Below, in pieces: positions 50,313 to 58,460 of a DNA stretch of 64,000 nucleotides. A program made the translations under genes and the position numbers. Positions within the stretch are counted from its first letter, which is position 1. Each line of letters starts with the position of its first letter. The stretch comes from Pseudobdellovibrionaceae bacterium (GTDB taxonomy: Bacteria; Bdellovibrionota; Bdellovibrionia; Bdellovibrionales; UBA1609). The stretch spans positions 248,001-312,000 of the forward strand of contig JACKAM010000003.1 in assembly GCA_020635075.1 (NCBI GenBank). The letters run 5' to 3'. The notes beneath the pieces are model-generated. The model did not search any database. It was not told the origin of the DNA and saw nothing but the letters and a program-made list of their open reading frames with translations.

Positions 50313-51103
50313 AATTGGTAATTCTCACGATTTTATTTGCGGTTGGCGCAAACAGTTCCTGGGCGAAAACAGAAATCAAGGAATTCCCTGCAGACCAAAT
50401 CAAGGATTTTCAGATCCGAAACACTTCGGGGAAAATTGAAGTGGCCGCTACTAAATCCGCAAAGGCTGCTGTGGTCGCCGAGAAAAAGAAGTGGGGACCA
50501 AAATGCACCATGAAGGTGACCCACACTGAAGCCACCGGCCAGTTGATTGTTGAGGTCGAAGATGAGTCCTGGGTTCTGGAGAACAAATGCGAGGTTGACT
50601 TCATTGTCAGCCTTCCAGAACAGGTAAACCAAAATTTGTATTCGGGATCAGGGAGCATTGAAATCGTGGGAACCAAAGGGGCAGTTGATATTAAATCCGG
50701 CAGTGGGGATGTAGAAGTTCGCGCAGAAGTCACTCAACTTCAAGTTGTATCAGGTAGCGGTAAGGTCGATGTGGACCAAATTCTGACCAACCAAGCGCGA
50801 GTCAAAACTGGCAGTGGGGATATTCGCCTAAGACTCTCCCCGACCAGCAAAGGCGAGCTATTTGTCCACAGCGGTAGCGGTGACATCAAAATAGCATACG
50901 GAGCCAAGCCACACGGGCTTCTGGACATTCGTACTGGCAGTGGTGATGTGGATGTGACTCTTCCCAAAGGGTCCAGCATTTTAAGCGAGTTGATCTCTGG
51001 GAGTGGACGGATCAAAAATGACTTTCCTAATTCTCGAAAAGCCAATCTCAAGATTACGGCCAAAGCTGGATCGGGAGACTTGTTAATCAAGACGGCTCGA
51101 TAA
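50309..51103 (+). CDS. Secreted DUF4097-type beta-helix protein
   Basis: A 264-residue protein with a signal peptide (MKLVILTILFAVGANSSWA) and a repeated motif of about 20 residues centred on SGSGD or TGSGD (for example IKSGSGDVEV, VKTGSGDIRL and IRTGSGDVDV). Six or seven copies build a beta-solenoid of the DUF4097 family. These proteins are usually surface-exposed or periplasmic, and no enzyme motif is present. Its start overlaps the radical SAM stop by 4 bp, so it is co-expressed with that gene. A shared function is possible but not supported by known families. Confidence 0.82.
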   Translation: MKLVILTILFAVGANSSWAKTEIKEFPADQIKDFQIRNTSGKIEVAATKSAKAAVVAEKKKWGPKCTMKVTHTEATGQLIVEVEDESWVLENKCEVDFIVSLPEQVNQNLYSGSGSIEIVGTKGAVDIKSGSGDVEVRAEVTQLQVVSGSGKVDVDQILTNQARVKTGSGDIRLRLSPTSKGELFVHSGSGDIKIAYGAKPHGLLDIRTGSGDVDVTLPKGSSILSELISGSGRIKNDFPNSRKANLKITAKAGSGDLLIKTAR

Positions 51104-51112
51104 AAGGTCAGT

Positions 51113-51134
51113 TAAAGGTGCAGGCCTACCTTTA
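51113..51134. terminator. Short inverted repeat after the DUF4097 gene
   Basis: TAAAGGT and ACCTTTA form a 7-bp stem with an 8-base loop containing AGGCCT. It lies 10 bp after the DUF4097 stop and before the next gene. The stem is AT-rich and lacks a U-run, so termination would be weak. Confidence 0.3.
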
Positions 51135-51150
51135 CCGATAAGACACTTGT

Positions 51151-52440
51151 ATGGCTTGGCAGACTTATAAGGAAAAGCTTAAATTTCTATCGTCTGCCTT
51201 GGTCACAGCCCAGGAACCCATTCGCATTCTCAATTCCATCCGGCCAAAACCTGAAGTCGTTGAGCAGTTCCGTCAATCCAGTTTCAAAGACATCCCCAAA
51301 ATTCGACCGGAGGACTACTCCTCATCGAGCGACCTAGATTGCGGCAAAAAAATCTCTGAGCTTCAGGATATCAAGGCCAAAATTAGACTGGAGCTCAAAC
51401 CGACGGATGATTTTGGCTATCTTTTGACGGAAATCGCCGACCAATACATCTTAATTCTCGAAATGCTGCAAAACAGAGGAACAAAACGCTTTTCAGAAAT
51501 CTCCAAAAAGCTTTATGGGTCAACCAGTGATCACCTGGTGTCTGACAAGAATACTGTTCTGCAAATGTCTCTTTTGCTTTATAAAATCCTAACGGGCATC
51601 AAAAATACTCTTACAATTCCCAATAATGACAAAATTCTGACTGCAGACCAGGCGATGGAAGATCTGAACAATCGATTTCTCAGCACCTACGGGGATCTGC
51701 GCATCGAGGCTGTCATTTCAGATGGCATCATCTCTGATGCGGCTGCGGGAGGGGACAAAATCAAGTTACGTAAAGATGCCATGTTTTCCAAAAGGGATTT
51801 GGACATCTTTGAAGTCCATGAGGGCTGGGTTCACGTCGGAACCACCATTAATGGACGGCTGCAGAACGTGGCCAAGTGGCTGTCGATTGGCCCACCCCGG
51901 TGCACCTCCACTCAAGAAGGCCTTGCTGTTCTTATGGAGATTTTTACCTTTCGCACGTCTGTCATGCGCGCCCAGATTATCAATGATCGCATTATTGCGG
52001 TTGCCAAGGCTGAAGATGGAGCCGACCTGGTTCAGGTCTTTGAGTACTTCCGCACTGAAGGATACAGCGAAGAAGACTGCATCAAAAATTCCTTTCGCGT
52101 CTTCCGTGGAGGTGATTTCACCGGTGGCTGTCCGTTTACCAAGGACATCTCCTACTGCAAAGGCTTTGTCGAAAACTACAATTTCATGCGTACGGCAATT
52201 CGAGCTAACAAGCCCTTTCTGATCCCCTTTCTATTTGCCGGAAAGGTCCACGTCGATGATGTTCCTTTGATTTATCGTGGTTACAAGGAAGGACTGGTTC
52301 TGCCCCCGACTTATCTGCCTCAACAGTTCGCAGACATCAACGGAATCGCAGTATGGATGAGCTTCTCTTCCTTCTTCAACAAAGTGGACCTCAAAAGCGT
52401 CCAAAACCACTATAACAAACTCTTCGCCCAACACATCTAG
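51151..52440 (+). CDS. QEGLA-motif metallopeptidase (DUF1704, MATCAP-like)
   Basis: A 429-residue protein of the family often called flavohemoglobin expression-modulating QEGLA motif protein. The metal-binding HEGWVH (His223, Glu224, His228; HExxxH) and the downstream TQEGLAVL are clear. The eukaryotic relatives MATCAP1/2 are tyrosine carboxypeptidases with the same HExxxH. The bacterial substrate is unknown; cleaving a C-terminal residue from a protein is a reasonable guess. The N-terminal 150 residues are helical. No Shine-Dalgarno precedes the ATG; a GATAAG ends 8 bp upstream. It converges with the envelope operon across the large inverted repeat. Confidence 0.85.
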   Translation: MAWQTYKEKLKFLSSALVTAQEPIRILNSIRPKPEVVEQFRQSSFKDIPKIRPEDYSSSSDLDCGKKISELQDIKAKIRLELKPTDDFGYLLTEIADQYILILEMLQNRGTKRFSEISKKLYGSTSDHLVSDKNTVLQMSLLLYKILTGIKNTLTIPNNDKILTADQAMEDLNNRFLSTYGDLRIEAVISDGIISDAAAGGDKIKLRKDAMFSKRDLDIFEVHEGWVHVGTTINGRLQNVAKWLSIGPPRCTSTQEGLAVLMEIFTFRTSVMRAQIINDRIIAVAKAEDGADLVQVFEYFRTEGYSEEDCIKNSFRVFRGGDFTGGCPFTKDISYCKGFVENYNFMRTAIRANKPFLIPFLFAGKVHVDDVPLIYRGYKEGLVLPPTYLPQQFADINGIAVWMSFSSFFNKVDLKSVQNHYNKLFAQHI

Positions 52441-52466
52441 TCTTCAAGTGAAATACAATCAAAAGA

Positions 52467-52752
52467 CTGGCCCTCTTATTTTTTTAAACTACGAAACCAT
52501 GTGCTGTCTTTGTCCGGAAAAAGGTCCGATTGCCGAACCATTTCCGTAAATCCGAATCCTCACCGTCGCGCAGGGCAGGAGGCTGAGTGACCGAAGGGAA
52601 TAGGCTCAGCCGAACAAGGCGCGGCAGGAAACCTGACGCGACCCGAAGACGAGCCTGCGGCCGAAAAGGTGCGTGAGGATTTGCGGAGAATGGTCGGCAA
52701 AGGACCGGGTTCACTGACAAAGGATTTCGGGGTTCAAAAAATCAGAGGCCTG
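52467..52752. repeat. Large imperfect inverted repeat with nested hairpins (candidate structured RNA or element)
   Basis: This 286-bp stretch between convergent genes folds back on itself. The outermost parts pair CTGGCCCTCT-ATTTTTT with the complement of AAAAAAT-AGAGGCCTG. CTTTGTC (52508-52514) pairs with GACAAAG (52716-52722). GGTCC (52523) pairs with GGACC (52702), TTGCCGA (52530) with TCGGCAA (52694), and AAATCC (52548) with GGATTT (52678). Inside, GTCGCG (52565) pairs with CGCGAC (52637), enclosing a GGCTGAG/CTCAGCC hairpin and a CAGG-AAA-CCTG hairpin. Mismatches and bulges resemble an RNA secondary structure more than a fresh duplication. No long ORF is supported here. A degenerate MITE-like element is the main alternative. 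Confidence 0.6.
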
Positions 52753-52755
52753 TTT

Positions 52756-53340
52756 TCAGGGCGTCTGCCCTTCACCACCACCGGCAAACTCCCACATCAT
52801 GCCGACACCAAAATAAAGCGTCTTGCCGGGGCCAAAGCCAAACTTGCTGTCGGCCCGGGCGAAGATCCCCTTTGATACTTCTTGCATCACGCCAAAGCCG
52901 AGGTGAATACCACCGGAAGGCGCAAAGTCGAACTCCCGAAGAGTGGTGCGTTTTCGTTGGTAATAATACCCATTAGCCCCCATGGAAAAGTAACCACGCA
53001 CAGCTTTGAGAACATCGTAGTCAATACGAAAACCAATGTGCAAATTGTACCAGTCCACACCCTTTCCGCTGGCATGAACAAAACCATACTCCACCTGGGA
53101 AATCTCAGAGGGATGACTAAACCACAGCCCCCAGCCACCGTAGTTGTCGCGCACTCCTGTGATTCCGAAGGGAAGCAAAGTACCCACGTTGGCGCCAAAA
53201 AAAAGCGACTGCTCATCAGAATAGGCGACGCCCTCTTGACCATGAGATAGGGGTGGGACAGCCAAAAGTACAACGACGAGGAAAAAACCAGAGATGCTGT
53301 TAGACTTTCCCCTAAGAAAGTCAGAAAAACAGCTGTGCAC
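52756..53340 (-). CDS. Outer-membrane beta-barrel-like protein
   Basis: A signal peptide (FFLVVVLLAVPPLSHG) is followed by strands rich in aromatic residues and Gly (LFFGANVGTLLPFG, GYFSMGANGYYYQ, GIHLGFGVMQEV, LYFGVGMMWEF) over about 160 residues, an eight-strand-barrel pattern. No clear ATG fits. I use the GTG at 53340, which overlaps the preceding gene by 20 bp; an ATG at 53370 is the next choice. It is the last gene of a three-gene envelope unit (54102-55064, 53321-54079, this). Function unknown, but an outer-membrane location is likely. Confidence 0.65.
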   Translation of the reverse strand: MHSCFSDFLRGKSNSISGFFLVVVLLAVPPLSHGQEGVAYSDEQSLFFGANVGTLLPFGITGVRDNYGGWGLWFSHPSEISQVEYGFVHASGKGVDWYNLHIGFRIDYDVLKAVRGYFSMGANGYYYQRKRTTLREFDFAPSGGIHLGFGVMQEVSKGIFARADSKFGFGPGKTLYFGVGMMWEFAGGGEGQTP

Positions 53341-54079
53341 CAACTTCCATCCCCTTGTACTCAATATCATAACTTGGATTCGCCGGTGGAGTGTAAGTCC
53401 ACTTGTCATGGGCCAGGTTCCCAAACAGACGCAAAAAGCCGAATTCCAAAAATACACCGTAAGTCAGGCGAGTGCCTTCGGCATCAATGTTGGCGTCATT
53501 GGTGCTTGCAAAATACCGGCGATAGTGGCCCTCTAGACCAAGAAAATGCAAAAGGTATAAGGTCATGGTGGCGGCAGCGAACTGATTCTCCCGCCGACTG
53601 GATATCACTGTCGAATCCAGCTCACTCAATCCGTAGTGAAGCGTCAGCTGAGTGGACTGAAGTGTTGGCCCAAGCAGCCGGAAATTAAACATATAGGAAA
53701 TGGAACTGTCGTCCCCATCCAATTTGTCATATTCAGCCGACAGACCCAAAATCCTATAGTAAAGATGCAACCAACCCCGGCTCAGGCCTTCTTCCTGATT
53801 TACTCCTGGAGCCAATGATGACTCGGCATCATACTTGTAAGACAGACCACCAAGGGCCGCTTCAAAGTTCACCGGTGCGGTGTTAAGAGCCAGCCAATAA
53901 TCCATGAGACGAACTTTTTGTTTCTGAGCCAGCCAATCCTCTATGGTCCAACGAGTGGACTCCTTCTTTTTCTGGTACTGCTGCATATCCTGGAGCCACT
54001 TAGGCATGGCGGCTTCAGAGCCCAGTCCGGACAACAGGAAAACCAAAACCACCGCAACCTTAAGGGGATTTTGAATCAT
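53321..54079 (-). CDS. Outer-membrane-type secreted protein (252 aa)
   Basis: A signal peptide (KVAVVLVFLLSGLGSEA) precedes a short helical part (WLQDMQQYQKKKESTRW). A strand-rich region follows, with alternating aromatic residues (GWLHLYYRILGLSAEYD, YGVFLEFGFLRLFGNLAHD), and the protein ends GMEVGAQLFF. The terminal FF is typical of barrels inserted by the BAM complex. The next gene in the operon encodes another probable barrel, so the pair may form part of one envelope assembly. No family name is supported. Confidence 0.65.
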   Translation of the reverse strand: MIQNPLKVAVVLVFLLSGLGSEAAMPKWLQDMQQYQKKKESTRWTIEDWLAQKQKVRLMDYWLALNTAPVNFEAALGGLSYKYDAESSLAPGVNQEEGLSRGWLHLYYRILGLSAEYDKLDGDDSSISYMFNFRLLGPTLQSTQLTLHYGLSELDSTVISSRRENQFAAATMTLYLLHFLGLEGHYRRYFASTNDANIDAEGTRLTYGVFLEFGFLRLFGNLAHDKWTYTPPANPSYDIEYKGMEVGAQLFF

Positions 54080-54101
54080 GGCTGCAACTCCTCGAGATCA
54101 A

Positions 54102-55064
54102 TCAAAATGCCAAGATGAGCCAGGCCGCTAAATTCACAATAAAGCTAATGGAAGTGACAAGGGGCTTTTTCTCAGCGATTTCCTTATCGACAGATGTCAT
54201 GCCCGGAGCCATGATCTCCGGATCAAAACCGGTTCTGGTACTCTGCCTAAGAGCATAACTCTGCCGCAAACGTTTCAGCTCACGCGGGAGGCGAACTAAG
54301 GACATCTCCTTGATCTCTGCCAATTTGGTGGCCCGTAAAACCTCAACCGTCACAACATTGCGATTGGCCGCTACCACCCGTCCTTCAGCAAAAATCTCGC
54401 TAGTAGCCCCGTCGATAAACAGCGGCCGCAAGTTGTCACTAAATACCCTTACCAGCTGAACTTGATCACCGGTTTCGATTAACGAATTCTCTCCAACATC
54501 GATCTTGACCAGGTACTTGTCCTTTTCCGAGTACACGGGCTTTCCGATAAGACTGTCCACTACCACAAAGCCTTGATAAGGAATTGAAGCAATAAAATCA
54601 AGAATCAGCTTTTTTGCCGCCCCAGGGATTTGCCGGGCCACGGGAATGGACGGCTGCAGGCGAAACTCGTGGTGCCACAAGAGCCTACCATAATCCCCTT
54701 CGTAGACTTTCATGTAGAGTGTTTTTGCCTTTAGGTAGGTCACGACCAGAGCATGAGCATCAAGAAGTTTGCCCAGGATAATGGCATCGGCAGGGCTCAA
54801 CTCTCCCCGGGGTTGATAAACATCCTTTTGGATGAGGAAGTTTTTACTGGCAACGAGAAAGCGCCGGTTCTCTGTTAGGGATTCTCTCACCTGCCACCAG
54901 GCTTCTTCGGTCGCTTTGGTCAGACTGTTATCGGCTTGCAACGGAAAGACAGTGATGCGACGTAATAGTGGATGCTCAACCGGTCCGGAATTTTCGGCCC
55001 AGGATTTTCCCATGAAAAACATGCAACTCAAGGCAATCAGAAGTCTTAAACCCATAAAATCCAT
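54102..55064 (-). CDS. Secreted protein with C-terminal hydrophobic segment
   Basis: A 320-residue protein starting with a signal peptide (LRLLIALSCMFFMGKSWA). The mature part begins RRITVFPLQADN. It continues with a mixed alpha/beta region (AIILGKLLDAHALVVTYLKA, then GRLLWHHEFRL), similar in style to CsgG/TolB-type periplasmic proteins. It ends with a hydrophobic segment (SISFIVNLAAWLILAF). I find no catalytic motif. The ATG at 55064 is preferred over the frame start at 55085. It is the first gene of the three-gene envelope unit. Confidence 0.65.
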   Translation of the reverse strand: MDFMGLRLLIALSCMFFMGKSWAENSGPVEHPLLRRITVFPLQADNSLTKATEEAWWQVRESLTENRRFLVASKNFLIQKDVYQPRGELSPADAIILGKLLDAHALVVTYLKAKTLYMKVYEGDYGRLLWHHEFRLQPSIPVARQIPGAAKKLILDFIASIPYQGFVVVDSLIGKPVYSEKDKYLVKIDVGENSLIETGDQVQLVRVFSDNLRPLFIDGATSEIFAEGRVVAANRNVVTVEVLRATKLAEIKEMSLVRLPRELKRLRQSYALRQSTRTGFDPEIMAPGMTSVDKEIAEKKPLVTSISFIVNLAAWLILAF

Positions 55065-55117
55065 TGTACATTTGGAACTGCCCAAGGCACAGGTGTTCAG
55101 GACTTGCTCAGGACCTT

Positions 55118-55930
55118 CTACCAGCGAATGTTTTCGCGAGGGAATTCAATCCACGATTCGGAGCGGGGAAAACCCTTTGGCCGAGGCTCTGTTTGGCCGG
55201 TAAACTTTAACACTGCGGTCATTGCGCAGATAAAGGCCTCAAATGCAGGCGCGAACTCGATCATGGTCCGGGCGTCCTGTTCGTAGATAAAGGCTATGTC
55301 TTTTTGCACCAGCTTTTCAAGAATGGCTTCGCGGCTTTCATCCCCCCCGACCGAGTGCTTATGGAAGCGAAGGTGGGACTTGGTTACACCCAGTGCGCGG
55401 CCGATTCGCCAAAGGGACAGCTTTGGGTACACTTCAATAGCCGGCGCATCAATACGTCTTTGAAGGAATAGTGCTCTGGCAGTAAGTGGTGCAATATTAG
55501 AACCCATGGCATGAGGGGGATGGAAAACCTCTTCCAACTCTGAAGAAACATAGAGTTCGGCACACCTCTCTGTGTAAGGAGTGAACAGCTTTTTGGGGCG
55601 CTTCTTCCTATTTCTCTCCCTATAGAATTTCCACATCCACTTGATTTCAGGTTCGACACAGTCCTCGTAACCAGGGCATTTGAGGCGGCACCTGAGACAT
55701 TTAGGCAGCTTAAGTGGAGTGTCAAAACCAACGGTCTCGATCTTTCCCAAACCATCAAGTAGCTGGCAGACTATTTGATCGGCCGAAAGCTCCTCTTCAG
55801 TTTTAATCCGAGGAAAAAGCTGACTCAAAAAAATCTTGTGATATTGAGGATAGTACTCAAGCAAGGCCAAACAGGTCTTATCCGTTTTTCCCCCGCCCAA
55901 GGCCAGACCGGCAAAAAGTTTGACCTTCAT
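55118..55930 (-). CDS. DUF429-type predicted nuclease-fold protein
   Basis: A 270-residue protein that opens FAGLALGGGKTDKTCLALLE, similar to the RNase H-like fold of DUF429 proteins. It has VGFDTPLKLP in the next Asp-bearing strand and an EVYPKLSLWRIG motif near residue 190, also typical of DUF429. A cysteine cluster, CLRCRLKCPGYEDC, forms a probable metal-binding insert. The ATG at 55930 follows AAGG; the frame reaches back to 56077, overlapping the GHMP kinase gene. It follows that kinase as the last gene of the Gld-type operon. Nuclease activity is unproven for the family. Confidence 0.72.
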   Translation of the reverse strand: MKVKLFAGLALGGGKTDKTCLALLEYYPQYHKIFLSQLFPRIKTEEELSADQIVCQLLDGLGKIETVGFDTPLKLPKCLRCRLKCPGYEDCVEPEIKWMWKFYRERNRKKRPKKLFTPYTERCAELYVSSELEEVFHPPHAMGSNIAPLTARALFLQRRIDAPAIEVYPKLSLWRIGRALGVTKSHLRFHKHSVGGDESREAILEKLVQKDIAFIYEQDARTMIEFAPAFEAFICAMTAVLKFTGQTEPRPKGFPRSESWIEFPRENIRW

Positions 55931-56025
55931 TTTGCCTTTTTTGCCAGAAAACAAGTGAGCCCTAGCGGTTTCACGCATTTCCCTTAAGCTTCGGGCGAGC
56001 ACCTCACTGCTACTGGAGACTTGAA

Positions 56026-57012
56026 CTAAATCTTCTCCAGAGATAGGGGGAGAATCTGGAAACCCGATGCCTGACATGCGCGCTCAACCTCGATCTTGCT
56101 TTCTGCTGGCGACCAAATGGCCACACAGCCACCGCCTCCTGCTCCACATATCTTAACAGCATCGGCACCTGCGGACAAAACCACATCTTTGAGCTCTTCG
56201 ATTCGAGGACTGGAAAAATGAGGGGTCAATTGCACGCGAAATCTGTATTCTTCATTGAAAAGCTGTGGGATTTCACCCCACTTAGATGACAGCACCGCTT
56301 TTTGCATGTTCTCGGCAATTTTGTTTATTTCGCGCAGGGCTGATAAGACGTTCAAGTCGCCTTCAACCACCGCCTTGATGACCTGCCAGTTGTTGATCCC
56401 GCTGTGGTGGGGGACCCCGGTGTAGACCAAAGTCAGGTGTTTGTTAAACACTTCTCTTGGGACCTCCTGAGTCTCAAGACCTACACCGTCCGATGTGTAG
56501 TGAATAAAATGAAGACCCGCTTGGAAGGCGGGGTAGTAGTCCTGAGTTCCAGTTGGAGCATGAATCAACTTGGCTTCCAAATTATGAGCCACCTCGACAA
56601 TTTGGTGGGCTGACCATTCACACCCTGACCACTGACCGAAGGCCTTTAAAAAACTAATGGTTAGGCTGGAGCTTCCTCCAAGTCCCGCCCCAACTGGAGA
56701 GTCGGACCGGGATCTAATCTTGAAACCAATGTGAGGTTGAAAATACTCGCAAACAACGCGAATTAGACTTAATTCTTTATCCTGACACTCCAGAAGTGTC
56801 GCTAGGTCAACAAAAGACTTTTGATATTTCAAGTCCTCAACAGCCACCTCAATTGTCGAACTCTCACCTGGAGTCAGCTCCACCTCGCTGCAAATGCCAA
56901 TGGAAAAATTCACTGTTGTGCATCGGGGGGCAACCAATGGGAACAGTGGCCAGCAATCCAAGGTACCACCAGCCAAATCAATCCGCGTTGGACTCTTCAC
57001 ATTTATTGTCAC
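56026..57012 (-). CDS. GHMP-family sugar kinase
   Basis: A 328-residue GHMP kinase. Motif 1 begins with SPTRIDLAGGTLDCWP, motif 2 is PVGAGLGGSSSLTIS (residues 106-120), and motif 3 is KICGAGGGGCVAIW near the C-terminus. The opening RIDLAGGTLD recalls the D-glycero-D-manno-heptose-7-phosphate kinase/fucokinase-type group rather than mevalonate or homoserine kinases. It overlaps the DUF4340 gene by 4 bp, so it belongs to the ABC operon. A role in making an envelope sugar nucleotide would fit an export cassette, but this is inferred from context. Confidence 0.85.
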   Translation of the reverse strand: MTINVKSPTRIDLAGGTLDCWPLFPLVAPRCTTVNFSIGICSEVELTPGESSTIEVAVEDLKYQKSFVDLATLLECQDKELSLIRVVCEYFQPHIGFKIRSRSDSPVGAGLGGSSSLTISFLKAFGQWSGCEWSAHQIVEVAHNLEAKLIHAPTGTQDYYPAFQAGLHFIHYTSDGVGLETQEVPREVFNKHLTLVYTGVPHHSGINNWQVIKAVVEGDLNVLSALREINKIAENMQKAVLSSKWGEIPQLFNEEYRFRVQLTPHFSSPRIEELKDVVLSAGADAVKICGAGGGGCVAIWSPAESKIEVERACQASGFQILPLSLEKI

Positions 57013-58460
57013 TGAGAGCCCTCTGGTTCAGGCGTCATGGGCCTACTCATTGCGGCCCCACCTTCTGGCTTTTTTGGTTCTTCCTTGGGAATATCCTTCA
57101 ACAAAGTTTGGCCCGGGAGCTCATCCAGCTTACTAACCACCACCCCAAGCGTGTCGGCCACCCGACTGGTTTTAACATAGTAAAGCTCCTCATCCGAATC
57201 GGTGGCCAATTCCTGTTTGGCCTTAAAGCTGGTACCCCAGCTCATGGACAACAACTCTTCCCCTTCTTGGTTACGAAGGACAACAGAATTGACCGGCGGC
57301 TTAAGCCCCTTACCCTTTTTGGCGCCAAGAAAATACTTGGCTTCAAGCTCGCTCAGCCGATCAATCAGGCCTTTTACTTTCTCCTGATCCACTTCTTTCC
57401 CGGCTGGAGGATTGGCAACTATCCAACGGCCATCTTTCTTGTCGAGCTTTAAATCTGTGAGTCTGGTTTTCAGAGTCAACTCCTGGACGGCGTCGGGCTG
57501 AAATTTAAAGGGCAGTTTTTTGTCCCTGAAGTCCCCTAAACTCTTGGCGTAGCGCTTGACCGTGTCTTCGTGAACCTTGTAGATGGTCTGTCGCTCGGAA
57601 TGGTAGGCAAAGCCCTCTGTCCCACTGGCCGCTCGTTTTACTTTCATCCACCAATGAGGACCCTCGCCTTCTGCCCCTTCCAGCCAATAGCTAATAATCA
57701 AGTCGGGCTTATCCAAACCAAAATGGGCAAGGATTTTGGGTTCCGTCTCCTCGGCAACAAAATCCAGGGACTTAAAAGTCGAAGAATCCAAGGTGAATTT
57801 ATCGACCTCGGATTTTGCAATCACGACATCAGGATACTGGGAGGATTTCCACTCATCTCCCTTACTTTCTAAGGTTATGTCGATCTTCTCCTTTGGCACC
57901 TGGATACGAAAGGCCACGATCTTTTTATCGGAATGGAAAAACTTCTTTTCGCGAACTTCATTGGCTTTCTTCTTGCCGAGCTTGGCCCAATCACTTGAAC
58001 CCACCAGCAGGCGGTCCCCTTGACGAATAAAGTGAGAATCATCGTAGGCCTTTTCCTGGCTGACCTCAATGGCTTTACGCTCCCCACCTGGGCCTACGAG
58101 CTCCACTTTTGTGGTCGAATTTTCCAGGCCGTAATCTGCCCAACTCTGATTGTTTTCCTCAACGACCTTGGCCACCTGAGAGAGAATCGAGGACAAGAAA
58201 CTGGTAACCATAAAATCATCAGTACGATCAGAAACCGGCTCCTTCAGGCGCCAGTTATCGCCTTCCCGCACAATAACCAGCCCTCCATCATCATGCCGAA
58301 GGGAGATTTCCTGGATGTCCTTTTCCTCCCAGGAAAACAACCGGTCTTCCTTGGCCTCAGCCGCCTCGTTCTTCTCCCCTCTCTTCATCTCAAAGACGGC
58401 ATAGCCAACAACCGCAGCCACCACCAGGGCAAAAACCAGAGTCGAGCGAAAGGACTTCAT
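57009..58460 (-). CDS. DUF4340 domain protein of the Gld-type cassette
   Basis: A 483-residue protein with one N-terminal membrane helix (TLVFALVVAAVVGYAVFEM). Its long periplasmic part has DUF4340-like repeats (ISLRHDDGGLVIVREGDNWRL, in part, and LKLDKKDGRWIVANPPAG). DUF4340 proteins regularly neighbour GldG-like ABC components. It overlaps the gldG stop by 4 bp upstream and the kinase start by 4 bp downstream, so the block is translationally coupled. The C-terminal tail is charged and Pro-rich. Confidence 0.85.
   Translation of the reverse strand: MKSFRSTLVFALVVAAVVGYAVFEMKRGEKNEAAEAKEDRLFSWEEKDIQEISLRHDDGGLVIVREGDNWRLKEPVSDRTDDFMVTSFLSSILSQVAKVVEENNQSWADYGLENSTTKVELVGPGGERKAIEVSQEKAYDDSHFIRQGDRLLVGSSDWAKLGKKKANEVREKKFFHSDKKIVAFRIQVPKEKIDITLESKGDEWKSSQYPDVVIAKSEVDKFTLDSSTFKSLDFVAEETEPKILAHFGLDKPDLIISYWLEGAEGEGPHWWMKVKRAASGTEGFAYHSERQTIYKVHEDTVKRYAKSLGDFRDKKLPFKFQPDAVQELTLKTRLTDLKLDKKDGRWIVANPPAGKEVDQEKVKGLIDRLSELEAKYFLGAKKGKGLKPPVNSVVLRNQEGEELLSMSWGTSFKAKQELATDSDEELYYVKTSRVADTLGVVVSKLDELPGQTLLKDIPKEEPKKPEGGAAMSRPMTPEPEGSQ

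Noticed and set aside
52522..52706. Integron attC site or RNase P/tmRNA/6S RNA
   Set aside because: No attC core sites (GTTRRRY) and none of the conserved segments of those RNAs could be matched.
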